Below are positions 43,153-51,294 of a stretch of DNA of 64,000 bases, in pieces. Source of the DNA: Pedobacter hiemivivus (GTDB lineage Bacteria > Bacteroidota > Bacteroidia > Sphingobacteriales > Sphingobacteriaceae); NCBI RefSeq assembly GCF_004331685.1, contig NZ_SJSM01000001.1, forward strand, positions 802,994 to 866,993, written 5' to 3'. The translations under genes were made by a program, and so were the position numbers. The notes under the pieces are model-generated. The model did no database searches. It was given only the letters and a program-made list of their open reading frames with translations, and was not told the origin of the DNA. Within the stretch, counting starts at the first letter, position 1. Each line of letters begins with the position of its first letter.

Positions 43153-44106
43153 TTACCAGACCTTCAATTCAGTGCTACCGGCCGGCAGGTATAAAATAGC
43201 TGGTTTTTCATCACCATCTGTTCCGGCTTCTGTATCATATTCAAGTCTTAGCATGTCCTTCTTACCCTTAGCCGTCCTTAGAAGCACTAATTTCCCGCCA
43301 GCAAAAAATACCATCTCATAATTTGCTATCGGATGTACCCTTCTATTTTTAACATCCAATCTTGCTCTGTTAATGTCAGCATTATCCCTTTTATCTACGG
43401 CGATCAGTTCCGCTTTATTTGCATATAAATAGGTGCAACTTTTTAAATCACTGTATTCAAATTCTTTTGCAAAAGACAAGCCATCACCTTTTACTAAAAG
43501 TTCCTTAAGCTGCTGATACTTTTTTACCACTTTTTGTTCTATGTCCGCTATATTTTTCAGCGCCTGAGCATTCTCCAGATCCTTGCTGAAATCAAAGGGG
43601 ACCCTTGCTTTAAAAGGTATCTTTATTTCAAAGTACTTTAATTTTCGGTCGCCAATGTCTTCAGGTAACTCAGCGCTGGCCAGGACACGATGGGCGTCTA
43701 CGCCTTCATCTTTATCAGCAGCATACCACACTTTTAGATCAAGGTCGGCATTCGCGGCAATATACTCCTCTCCCTCCTTTGGAAACACCTGTACAATAAT
43801 CATTTGCGTACCTGATTTTGGAATGTAGTTATTTAAGTAAAGGCTCATACTTTCTCCATAATTCTCGTAAAAAGTAAGCCAATGTGGAATGTCATTACAC
43901 AAAACCAATCCCCTGCAGTTGTTCTTGTTTACCTGTAGAGAATAAAGCGGTCGCTTATCAAATTTCTTTATTTTGTCATACATTCTGCTTTGAAATTCTA
44001 CGATCTCTTTTTCCATCACTTTTTTATTTTGTTTCCCTTTTTCCTGTGCGCAGCTATTCATAGTAACTATCAGAAAAAGCGCTGTTAACAATTTATTATA
44101 ATACAT
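43153..44106 (-). CDS. Putative lipoprotein, 317 aa
   Basis: The start at 44106 (MYYNKLLTALFLIVTMNSCAQ) gives a clear lipoprotein signal; the longer ORF from 44178 does not. The mature part is soluble and strand-rich (LVLCNDIPHWLTFYENYGES; TQMIIVQVFPKEGEEYIA; YEMVFFAGGKLVLLRTAKGK). I do not recognise the family. It follows the beta-propeller-like gene by about 75 bp in the same direction; a periplasmic immunity lipoprotein is a fair guess. Confidence 0.7.
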   Translation of the reverse strand: MYYNKLLTALFLIVTMNSCAQEKGKQNKKVMEKEIVEFQSRMYDKIKKFDKRPLYSLQVNKNNCRGLVLCNDIPHWLTFYENYGESMSLYLNNYIPKSGTQMIIVQVFPKEGEEYIAANADLDLKVWYAADKDEGVDAHRVLASAELPEDIGDRKLKYFEIKIPFKARVPFDFSKDLENAQALKNIADIEQKVVKKYQQLKELLVKGDGLSFAKEFEYSDLKSCTYLYANKAELIAVDKRDNADINRARLDVKNRRVHPIANYEMVFFAGGKLVLLRTAKGKKDMLRLEYDTEAGTDGDEKPAILYLPAGSTELKVW

Positions 44107-44180
44107 AAATCTTTCTTTTATAATATTGGGTACGTAATCGACAACTGTGTGAAGATCTCGGCTTCGGACGGAATGCATCG

Positions 44181-45383
44181 CTATTGACTAGGTTTCCGGA
44201 TGGCAAACCGGCCGCCTTTTTTGGCTTCAGGTTTTGCATTAAAGAGCGTAACCAATGCATAAGTATAGCCCTTGCCGTAATAACCCATCGGACTTGGAGT
44301 CACAAAGAAATCCCGTAATTCTTCCGTATGCCAGGTTTTTCCTTTATCTGCTGTCCAAACATAATTATAGTAAGCCCCTTCTTTTACCATCGTATGGTAA
44401 TAATCGCCGAAAATTTCCAGATGATCACTTCCTTTAGGCAATGGCGTTACTTCCTGAGTTTTTAAATTTTTTAATGACAGCTCCTTATTCGATGCCTTTT
44501 CCAGATAGGTATAGGTTTCCCTGCTTACCGGATCCCTAAAATAACTGCCCTCACATACATATCCTTCAGGAGCGATTTTCTGGCTGGAAACGGTTCGTTC
44601 TCCGGTAATGAAATTAAACCTTATCAATTGGTTTGCTTCGATGTATTCGATCTCGTTCGCTGAAGCAAAAACATACGCGCCAAAACCATCTGACACATGC
44701 AGACCCATATTTTTCCAGGTTTTGCCGCCATCTAAAGTATACCTGATCTCGCTTTTCGCTTCCTGATCTGAAGTTTCGCGGTAAAATGAAGCCACACCAA
44801 CCGTTGTAGAGTAAAAGTTGATATTATTAATTTCTTCGTTTTTAAATTCCTGAATTACTTCCCATTTCTCAAATGAAGGGAGTGCTTTAATCAGCTGACT
44901 GGAGCCCCCATTTTCGTTCACTAAAACCACGATACGGCCTACCGATACGGCTTCCCTAAGCGTACCTTTACCCAAAACACGTTTTTTCAACGTCTTTCCT
45001 CCATCCGCAGATACAAAAACAATCGCTTCCTTTTCCTTAGCTGCATAATCTTCATCGCTATCACCACTATTGTCACCGAGTAAAATCACATGTTCTTTAT
45101 TGAGCACTAAAATCTGGTTAAAACGGTATTTACTTAACGCATCAAAGAAATTGTTGAGGAGTGTCTCTCCCGGTATTTTATTAAAATCTACTAACTCCCA
45201 ACTCCTATTTGCTTTTTTATGTTGGCAGGATTCCAAGCTAAAGAATATGGCCAGCAATAGAAAAATAACACTAAAATATTTATCCCTATATTCTTTTAAT
45301 TTATCACCAACCTTTTTAACGACTTCCCTGGTTTCTTTTTGCGCTTTAGCAACCAACTGTTTAAAATCAACTTCATTAATCAT
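44181..45383 (-). CDS. Membrane-anchored BNR/Ycf48-like beta-propeller protein
   Basis: The 400-residue protein begins with about 34 charged residues, then a hydrophobic signal and lipobox-like end (VIFLLLAIFFSLESCQ). The exported part has several Asp-box/BNR-type repeats (VFVSADGGKTLKKRVLG; RYTLDGGKTWKNMGLH; VWTADKGKTWHTEEL), typical of sialidase-like or Ycf48-like propellers. Its ATG overlaps the stop of a 43-codon ORF (ATGA). The long charged leader before the signal is odd, and residues 6-34 may be a graft from another gene. Confidence 0.75.
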   Translation of the reverse strand: MINEVDFKQLVAKAQKETREVVKKVGDKLKEYRDKYFSVIFLLLAIFFSLESCQHKKANRSWELVDFNKIPGETLLNNFFDALSKYRFNQILVLNKEHVILLGDNSGDSDEDYAAKEKEAIVFVSADGGKTLKKRVLGKGTLREAVSVGRIVVLVNENGGSSQLIKALPSFEKWEVIQEFKNEEINNINFYSTTVGVASFYRETSDQEAKSEIRYTLDGGKTWKNMGLHVSDGFGAYVFASANEIEYIEANQLIRFNFITGERTVSSQKIAPEGYVCEGSYFRDPVSRETYTYLEKASNKELSLKNLKTQEVTPLPKGSDHLEIFGDYYHTMVKEGAYYNYVWTADKGKTWHTEELRDFFVTPSPMGYYGKGYTYALVTLFNAKPEAKKGGRFAIRKPSQ

Positions 45384-45511
45384 ATATGCTCACCCCAGGC
45401 AGTTATCACTAAATTCCTTTCTCCGCCATAGTCACGGTGTTCACAAAGGTAAATCCCTTGCCAGATACCTAATTCCTCCAAAATCTCATTTAAAGCTTGT
45501 TCAATATTCAT
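45380..45511 (-). pseudogene. Chimeric 43-codon ORF: immunity-gene start joined to a YjbQ-like C-terminus
   Basis: The frame starts MNIEQALNEILEELG, almost the same as the start of the gene at 51887-52411 (MNIEEALNEILEELVG). It then switches to GIWQGIYLCEHRDYGGERNL and VITAWGE, which is the typical C-terminal end of YjbQ/UPF0047 (secondary thiamine-phosphate synthase) proteins. The stop overlaps the ATG of the next gene. This is a fusion of two unrelated gene ends, created by recombination. Confidence 0.65.
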
Positions 45512-45630
45512 AATTTACATTAGCTACTTTAAATATTTATAATTTACTTAATACACAAAAATATCTATAAGGAAGGGGTTAACATATCTTAACGCCTCCT
45601 CAAATAGATATGAATGAACTTGATCTATCC

Positions 45631-46161
45631 TTATTGCTTAATAATAGTAAGGGCAACATTTTTATTCTTCAAATTATTCCATATCTCAAAGCCATTATCA
45701 GCTACTTCATTTAAATAAAAAAATTTTTTACGATGACTAGAAGGGCCAATACCTTGTGAAAAATCTTCGTCTTTCTTTAATCCATAATTAATCGCATTAA
45801 AGAAAGATTTGATAGCTTTATCTGGATTTTCACCTATCAATCTCAATTCGATAAGTTCAATTTCATTACTTAACTGCCTTCCCCCAGTCCCTTCAATTGA
45901 ATACTCAAGAATACCTTTATCATAAAAGCTCCAGTCATCATCAACAGATATCTCCTTTGAAATAAAAAAAAATCTATCGTATTCTTCATTTATTAAGCTG
46001 TTATAATTTTCTAAGTTAAAATCAACCTGCTTATAACTAGTCTTGGTTCTATCAATTGAAGATCTGTATTCGAAAAAGCAATCTACTTTATGTTTTAATG
46101 CTATTCTCTTTACAAAACTTAAAAATCTTTCACAATCAACTATAACATATATATAGCTCAT
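45631..46161 (-). CDS. Hypothetical protein, 176 aa, immunity-type context
   Basis: A soluble alpha/beta protein (MSYIYVIVDCERFLSFVKRI; EIELIELRLIGENPDKAIKS; FFNAINYGLKKDEDFSQGIG). The pattern of helix, domain end and SSHRKKFFYLNE is not one I can name. No signal peptide. The gene stands alone between A+T-rich gaps of 119 and 219 bp. Size, base composition and neighbours fit an immunity gene. Confidence 0.68.
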   Translation of the reverse strand: MSYIYVIVDCERFLSFVKRIALKHKVDCFFEYRSSIDRTKTSYKQVDFNLENYNSLINEEYDRFFFISKEISVDDDWSFYDKGILEYSIEGTGGRQLSNEIELIELRLIGENPDKAIKSFFNAINYGLKKDEDFSQGIGPSSHRKKFFYLNEVADNGFEIWNNLKNKNVALTIIKQ

Positions 46162-46380
46162 ATTTTTTTTGTTATTTTTAAAAGTAGTTCATAAGATTTA
46201 ATGATGTTTATTAGTAAGTTTCACATTTGGATCGTTTTTTTTTAATACACCTTACTCTCTACTTAAATCCATTCGTTTTTATTGTAAAACTATTTTAGCA
46301 TCCTTTGTTTTTTGATTGCACCAAATCGTCTCCTGCGTTGAAGGTAGTGTTCTTATTGGGGGATAAAAACTTCTATTTTA

Positions 46381-46797
46381 TCAAATCAATTCTTGAAACA
46401 CTTTCGTCAAATAAGATAATAACTTTTCAAAAGAAGCTCTTGAAGTAGTAACGATGCTACAGGTCTCTGCTTCCGGATCAACCCCTAAATCCTCTATCAA
46501 ATATTGGTCTAATTTTTCAATTTCGTTCATTAAGAATTCCGTCCAACCATATCCATTTTCGTCAAACCCTCTTGAAGAAATAATTCTATTCAACTCTTCA
46601 AACTCCTCACCACTTGGACTAAATTGAAAAGAAAACAAAAGATCTCCATCTTCTGACTCACCTTCAACTAAATCGACATCTATAAAAAAAGGCAAAAATT
46701 CTTCTGATTCCCATCCTCCCTCCTCTTCCAAAACACGATGAAGATTAGAAGGTAAATTCAACGTATAAAAGTCTATTTTGTTTATTAGCATACCCAT
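46381..46797 (-). CDS. Imm51-family-like immunity protein
   Basis: The 138-residue acidic protein shows the Imm51 pattern: an N-terminal strand pair with an acidic loop, then ELNRIISSRGFDENGYGWTE followed by LIEDLGVDPEAETCSIVTTS and a closing helix (FEKLLSYLTKVFQELI). The phrases GF-x-x-NGY-x-W and DPEA are the hallmarks I rely on. Imm51 proteins neutralise nuclease or other toxins delivered between bacteria. It is 4 bp downstream of the 166-residue gene, so the two are co-transcribed. Confidence 0.72.
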   Translation of the reverse strand: MGMLINKIDFYTLNLPSNLHRVLEEEGGWESEEFLPFFIDVDLVEGESEDGDLLFSFQFSPSGEEFEELNRIISSRGFDENGYGWTEFLMNEIEKLDQYLIEDLGVDPEAETCSIVTTSRASFEKLLSYLTKVFQELI

Positions 46798-46801
46798 TTA
46801 T

Positions 46802-47302
46802 TTAGAACATAAAGAACTTGCATTCTTCGATTGTCGCAGGATAATTAAAACTGTTTATATATTCATAGTCTAATCCTTTTTTAAGTTCGCCTAATTCCGA
46901 TTTATCTATTTTTTTAGAAATAAGGACTAAAAATGAACCGAACGCGTCATATACAATATTTGCGTAGTCAGTAGGCGAAATATCCTTCTCCATTTCCTTA
47001 GAGACCACTCTTATATTGGCAAATTTTAGATTGCCTTGCTGATTAAATTTAGGTTCAGGCCTAAATTTATTAACATCCGTATTAAAGGGTGAATCGGTGA
47101 AAAATTTATGGATTTCCGGATTAAATTTATTTAAATCTAATGTCACACTATAGTTGTATTTATCATCAACCATTATCTTCTTTTGAACCAATAAATTATC
47201 AAAAATATATTGCCACAAGTATTCTCTCACTTTGGAAGAAAGTTTAGGACTGGCCTCTAACTCTGTCTTTTTTACCATTGTACGCACTTCTACTTTTTGC
47301 AT
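46802..47302 (-). CDS. Hypothetical protein, 166 aa
   Basis: A soluble alpha/beta protein (LSSKVREYLWQYIFDNLLVQ; NIRVVSKEMEKDISPTDYAN; YDAFGSFLVLISKKIDKSEL). Start could also be the ATG nine codons in (MVKKTELEAS). Family unknown. It overlaps nothing and is followed after 4 bp by the Imm51-like gene, which suggests a functional pair. Confidence 0.68.
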   Translation of the reverse strand: MQKVEVRTMVKKTELEASPKLSSKVREYLWQYIFDNLLVQKKIMVDDKYNYSVTLDLNKFNPEIHKFFTDSPFNTDVNKFRPEPKFNQQGNLKFANIRVVSKEMEKDISPTDYANIVYDAFGSFLVLISKKIDKSELGELKKGLDYEYINSFNYPATIEECKFFMF

Positions 47303-47314
47303 TTTCTCGATTTT

Positions 47315-47443
47315 TTAATGATAACCATTTTTTTTAAATCCAAACTTACTTAAAATTATGTCCTCTAAAGCCCAGTGCAGGCTATGGCTATATTTAAAAC
47401 TAAATATAGGCGATGTATTAACATTGCCCGAGACCAGAGCCAT
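47315..47443 (-). CDS. 42-codon ORF, possible gene fragment
   Basis: An ATG at 47443 opens MALVSGNVNTSPIFSFKYSH, followed by SLHWALEDIILSKFGFKKNGYH and a stop at 47315. The composition is protein-like and the spacing to neighbours (20 bp and 12 bp) is gene-like. It may be a small gene or the tail of a longer lost one, for instance a toxin tip. No family recognised. Confidence 0.4.
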   Translation of the reverse strand: MALVSGNVNTSPIFSFKYSHSLHWALEDIILSKFGFKKNGYH

Positions 47444-47463
47444 ATTTGTTTAAATTTAGTTTA

Positions 47464-48024
47464 TTATTCTGTTATGCAGTAAATGTCCTTGCCAATTGTA
47501 AGAAATTGACCATCAGCTCCATTATAAGTCCTTGCTGCAGCTGGCAAGGCATAAAAATTTCGTTCAGCCATATCTGCTGATAAATTCCTAGTGATAGAAG
47601 TCCTATAGACTTTTCTACCTGCCTTTTTTATCCATTTAAACACCTCTTTTACCCATTTATCAGTATCTTCACTGTGGTAAGAAGCACTTAACCTCCCATT
47701 CATCAGACAATTTTTATCATAGCTTGAAATTTTTGAACGTAGTAATTGTAAAATACCTTCCCCTGTATTTGCAAAATGATAATATCCACCTATTTCAATG
47801 ACATGCTTTTCATAATTTGTAAGTGCCTGTAAATTTGCATTTAGAATAACTACTTCAGAAAGCAGGGCATCATCAATATTTTCAATTATTTTCGGTTTAT
47901 TGGATTGGGTAGGCTTTGTGTCAATTAAAACAACATCTGATAATTTTTGCAAATACTCCACAAAAAGTTTATTGTCATTATCAGTCATAAATACACTTGC
48001 ATCTTTTACTAAATTTTTATTCAT
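47464..48024 (-). CDS. Hypothetical protein, 186 aa
   Basis: A soluble alpha/beta protein with a striking middle part (YEKHVIEIGGYYHFANTGEG; ILQLLRSKISSYDKNCLMNG) and an Arg-rich stretch (AGRKVYRTSITRNLSADMAE). Family unknown. It starts 12 bp after the 63-residue gene and shares its direction. The absence of any signal peptide suggests a cytosolic protein. Confidence 0.68.
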   Translation of the reverse strand: MNKNLVKDASVFMTDNDNKLFVEYLQKLSDVVLIDTKPTQSNKPKIIENIDDALLSEVVILNANLQALTNYEKHVIEIGGYYHFANTGEGILQLLRSKISSYDKNCLMNGRLSASYHSEDTDKWVKEVFKWIKKAGRKVYRTSITRNLSADMAERNFYALPAAARTYNGADGQFLTIGKDIYCITE

Positions 48025-48035
48025 AATTATTCTTT

Positions 48036-48227
48036 TTAATGCGAGTGAATGCTACCGGCTATGTAACCCTCCTGGATTTCGAACCGGTCTGCTGACGAGA
48101 ATTCAATGATCACAGAGGCTTTAGCATCAAAAAAGTAAATATTAGGTAGTTTATCTCTTAATGTTTTACAAAAAAACTCTTCATCTTCAATGTTCATAAA
48201 GAATTCTAATTGTCTTGTTTTTTCCAT
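48036..48227 (-). CDS. Small protein, 63 aa, ending GSIHSH
   Basis: An acidic small protein (FFMNIEDEEFFCKTLRDKLP; VIIEFSSADRFEIQEGY) with the C-terminus IAGSIHSH. The DNA around its stop resembles the stop of the next small frame (TTAATGCGAGTG in both, plus strand). It is 12 bp upstream of the 186-residue gene. Family unknown. Confidence 0.65.
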   Translation of the reverse strand: MEKTRQLEFFMNIEDEEFFCKTLRDKLPNIYFFDAKASVIIEFSSADRFEIQEGYIAGSIHSH

Positions 48228-48239
48228 AGTTATATTTTT

Positions 48240-48350
48240 TTAATGCGAGTGTATTTTCCCAACGGGCATAGATTTACCATCTACACTTAGATCTCCAGGA
48301 TTCACTTTTGCGCCCTTTTTAACAGTAATTACTATTGAATTGTGCGTCAT
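48240..48350 (-). CDS. 36-codon ORF ending GKIHSH, possible fragment
   Basis: An ATG at 48350 opens MTHNSIVITVKKGAKVNPGD and ends LSVDGKSMPVGKIHSH at 48240-48242. The C-terminus matches that of the adjacent 63-residue protein (G-x-IHSH). The N-terminus is short and no ribosome-binding site is evident, so it may be the tail of a truncated gene. Confidence 0.45.
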   Translation of the reverse strand: MTHNSIVITVKKGAKVNPGDLSVDGKSMPVGKIHSH

Positions 48351-48466
48351 TACTAATACGATTTGCTGATCCCTCTGGTCTTAAAAAAGTATGCTTCTAC
48401 TTTCGCAGGAGAGATTTATTTTTTTTCTCCAATCGGGATAATAAGAAATAAAGCTATTTTTACATC

Positions 48467-49093
48467 ATGTTCGTAGTTATTTATGTGATCTGTTTAATTT
48501 TAGCCTTTGTATTTTATTTTTCAAAACCCAGCTTGATAAAATATAAGCGCATATTAACGAATATCCATTTGATCAGTCTGGCGTTCTGTCTGATTGCCCT
48601 GGGACTCAATATACTGACCGACTATTACTTTTACTTCAATTGGATAGTGCCGTTCTTTACATTAGGATTGATCACTTCCGGGCTATTCTTGTTTGTATTG
48701 TACGCCCGTTCATCAAACCTGTGGTTAAAGATCTATGGTGGTCTGTTTTTTACTTATCCATTAATTATCCTTGCTGGGGCATTATTCAGCAGGATGATGT
48801 TGTTATTTGGAGTAGGCCTCCCCTTATTTCTACTGAGCATCGAAAGCAATTTATATATTGGTGAAGGCATGATGATCAGGGAGGGTTTTTCTGGTGTGCT
48901 CGCTGCATCACCAAAAATACAACTTTATGAAACTCATTTTCCTTTAATTAAAAAATTAGGAGTGGCCTACATTAACCACGATATATTCCAAGAGCTTAAA
49001 ATTGATAGTATTAAAGTCTCAAAAGTAACTGGAGATACCATTATTCTTCAATCTGAGCCCGATCACCGGCAACTAGAGTTCAGGAAGGAATAA
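48467..49093 (+). CDS. Integral membrane protein, 208 aa
   Basis: Five hydrophobic helices fill residues 1-135 (VVIYVICLILAFVFYF; LISLAFCLIALGLNIL; IVPFFTLGLITSGLFLFVLY; LFFTYPLIILAGALF; MLLFGVGLPLFLLSI). A soluble C-terminal part of about 75 residues follows (PKIQLYETHFPLIKKLGVAY; DTIILQSEPDHRQLEF). It is the only rightward native gene within the leftward array. Family unknown; a membrane-bound immunity protein is possible. Confidence 0.72.
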   Translation: MFVVIYVICLILAFVFYFSKPSLIKYKRILTNIHLISLAFCLIALGLNILTDYYFYFNWIVPFFTLGLITSGLFLFVLYARSSNLWLKIYGGLFFTYPLIILAGALFSRMMLLFGVGLPLFLLSIESNLYIGEGMMIREGFSGVLAASPKIQLYETHFPLIKKLGVAYINHDIFQELKIDSIKVSKVTGDTIILQSEPDHRQLEFRKE

Positions 49094-49267
49094 CATGAGC
49101 CTGCAAGAAACGTCCGCATGACTGTCTTAAAATCAACGTCTTTTATTCGTTTTAAATTAGAAATTGAATCATGTAGCACAATCTGTTTTCCAATATTATA
49201 GAACTTGCAATAATCAATTTCGAGGTGATATTTTTCCTTCGCCTAAAGCTTTTGGAGTCCAGCCTGG

Positions 49268-49305
49268 TCTAGCAGAATCGTGGCGTACTATGAAACGGAA
49301 TATCC
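49268..49305 (-). repeat. 38-bp relic of the IS21-type element end
   Basis: Read on the minus strand, these 38 bp match the left end of the intact element (52973-53010) at 35 positions: GATATTCCG, then CATAGTACGCCACGATTC and GCTAGA. The match is lost beyond this point. It is a solo end in opposite orientation, evidence of a former insertion or an incomplete excision. Confidence 0.75.
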
Positions 49306-49341
49306 ACCTTCCAAAAAATCGGCAAATATTGTTCATTTCCA

Positions 49342-50334
49342 CTAATAATCATTAAGTTCTTTTTTAATGCTATTGTTTTTAATAGCCTTCCGGCACTTTT
49401 CCCTTCGCTCTTTATTATCAAATTCCGCCAGGCCTAAATCAAACAACACCGCATCCTGCATTTTTATATCTCCGTATTTAATTTTCCTGTCCAGCTGCAA
49501 AGCCCTTTCAAACAGGCTTTCAAAATCGTCATCTACCACAAACTTGTTTTTCTTTGCCTGAAAATACGCAGTACATAAAAGGCCAAGTTCTGTTTCAGGC
49601 TGTTTCAATGCTGGATACTCTTCAAAAATGGACTTTAATTCGGTGTATTTGCCAACCTTGGCGAATGCCAGCAAGACATCAGCGTGGTATTTGGCCCCTA
49701 GATTTTTATGGGCGCATAATTTTAAAGCATCTGCAATGCCATTTTTTGTGGCGAATGATTCTACCAGATAGGATTTTAATTCGGCGATTTCAGCTTTGTT
49801 TTTTCTAGGCTCAGCAAGCTTAAAATAATCAAAAAAACGAACCACATCTCCCTGAGCGGCATAATGGCACAGGAGAATTAAATAACCATTGTCAAGGTTA
49901 TTTTCTTCCTGAAAGATGGTTGTGGTTCTAAAGTTCGGAATGAACTTAAGCGCCGTTACTATATCGTTTTTAGCGGCTAAATTGGAAATGATATGTTCCA
50001 GAATGTGGTTAAAAATAATATCATCTTCAATACTCTTAGCCGATGATAGTATTTCCGATTCACTAAAACCGTCCGCATCATACAAAAGCAGCAGTGCAGA
50101 TTCCCAGCCTAAACTATTATTAATAGTTTTCCTTTCTATAAATCTCTTCAAAAGATCTTCGTAAGAGGACCTGTATCCACGATACCCTCCTCTACCTATG
50201 CCTAAACCTGCTCCTTTATAGGGAAGCTCTGCAATGCTCCTGATCGCATCCAGTACTTCTGCATCCAGTCCATCACCTGAATTGTTAATGGCCTGAATAC
50301 ATAGTTTTACGGAATGCTGTATAATTGCGCTCAT
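49342..50334 (-). CDS. Alpha-solenoid (TPR/HEAT-like) hypothetical protein, 330 aa
   Basis: The protein is nearly all helical with repeated helix pairs (EDLLKRFIERKTINNSLGWE; IIFNHILEHIISNLAAKNDI; YHADVLLAFAKVGKYTELKS), typical of TPR- or Sel1-like solenoids. A glycine-rich loop (YKGAGLGIGRGGYRGYRSSY) lies near residue 45. No signal peptide. Family unknown; solenoid proteins are frequent in immunity loci. It is isolated by gaps of about 120 bp on the right and an IS relic on the left. Confidence 0.72.
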   Translation of the reverse strand: MSAIIQHSVKLCIQAINNSGDGLDAEVLDAIRSIAELPYKGAGLGIGRGGYRGYRSSYEDLLKRFIERKTINNSLGWESALLLLYDADGFSESEILSSAKSIEDDIIFNHILEHIISNLAAKNDIVTALKFIPNFRTTTIFQEENNLDNGYLILLCHYAAQGDVVRFFDYFKLAEPRKNKAEIAELKSYLVESFATKNGIADALKLCAHKNLGAKYHADVLLAFAKVGKYTELKSIFEEYPALKQPETELGLLCTAYFQAKKNKFVVDDDFESLFERALQLDRKIKYGDIKMQDAVLFDLGLAEFDNKERREKCRKAIKNNSIKKELNDY

Positions 50335-50452
50335 GTTAATCGTTATAATTTATTGCAGACAACTAAATTACAAATACAGTCCTTGCAAAGTTTAAATACT
50401 AAAAGTAACAAATATTTACCTAAGTATAGAATTGCCTTTTATTTAAATCGGT

Positions 50453-51088
50453 TTACTTCTTAAACTCAAAGACCAATAAACGTTCGATTATATGATCCTT
50501 AAAATGACCTTCAATAAAACTTTCTTTTGTCCATTCCATAGCTTTTTCTTTTCCGTATAATAAAAGAATAATACAGGTCATAGTTAGCAACTTTCTTTCA
50601 TCGTATGATCTATGAAATTTATATAAAAAAGAGTGTTTATGTATTACGCCAAGATATATACTTTCAAGTGTTGGGAACATACTTAATAAAGTAAATGCTC
50701 CAAGATCGAGTTCTCGCTGTATCTCCTTAACAACCTCGGTTAAATTAATCCCAGTCTTATATAACACAGATAAGTAAATATTTCTTTCCGAAAAATGGCT
50801 AATACTTCCTGCAACAACTGGATATTTTGACAAATGATCATCAATAAAAAATTTTTCTATTTTTTTAACACTAGGATAATATATTCCAACTACAGGGTCG
50901 ATATAAATCGCATCAGAATCTAATCGATGTAATCTACCTGAAAAAGTAATCTTCTCCTGCCTATTAAAATCTGACTTTATTTTTTTTACAAAATCACGTT
51001 TGCCCTTTTCTACAAATTGTCTTTCCAACAGAAAAGGTCTAAACTCAGATACAACCTCTTCTAGTATATTACCAAGTCCTTTTGACAT
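50453..51088 (-). CDS. Hypothetical protein, 211 aa, paralogue A
   Basis: A soluble helix-rich protein starting MSKGLGNILEEVVSEFRPFL. It is a close paralogue of 57586-58221: residues 1-58 differ at about two positions, the middle differs at roughly a third or more, and the ends are again alike (IIERLLVFEF). The likely family is unknown, but the duplication inside the array is direct. Its 5' region carries the tail of a second gene family. Confidence 0.72.
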   Translation of the reverse strand: MSKGLGNILEEVVSEFRPFLLERQFVEKGKRDFVKKIKSDFNRQEKITFSGRLHRLDSDAIYIDPVVGIYYPSVKKIEKFFIDDHLSKYPVVAGSISHFSERNIYLSVLYKTGINLTEVVKEIQRELDLGAFTLLSMFPTLESIYLGVIHKHSFLYKFHRSYDERKLLTMTCIILLLYGKEKAMEWTKESFIEGHFKDHIIERLLVFEFKK

Positions 51089-51210
51089 ATTCTTTTTTTT
51101 AGGTTTATAGCATCCTTAACAGCCTCCAAGCCCCATTCAATCAACTTCGATACTTTAACCAACAGGTTAGATGGCAAACTTAGTATGTATTGGCATGAGC
51201 ATTGTTCTTT
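51061..51210 (-). pseudogene. Tail fragment of the 216-residue gene family
   Basis: A minus-strand frame overlapping the start of paralogue A reads CQYILSLPSNLLVKVSKLIE, then WGLEAVKDAINLKK. It aligns with the C-terminus of the intact 59024-59674 protein (YQWILNLSPNILAVASKLIE). The upstream part is closed by a TAG at 51211-51213. The rest of the gene is gone, so this is a truncated copy. Confidence 0.6.
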
Positions 51211-51294
51211 CTATTTACTCGACTGGTTTTTCAGACTTGATACTTTCTTCTCGGTCTTTCCATAATACATCATTCTATATTTTAACGTTCAAGG

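Noticed and set aside
46162..46380. Short coding-like frames in the gap between two immunity-type genes
   Set aside because: Several frames of about 24-30 codons exist, but none is clearly better than the others in this A+T-rich DNA.
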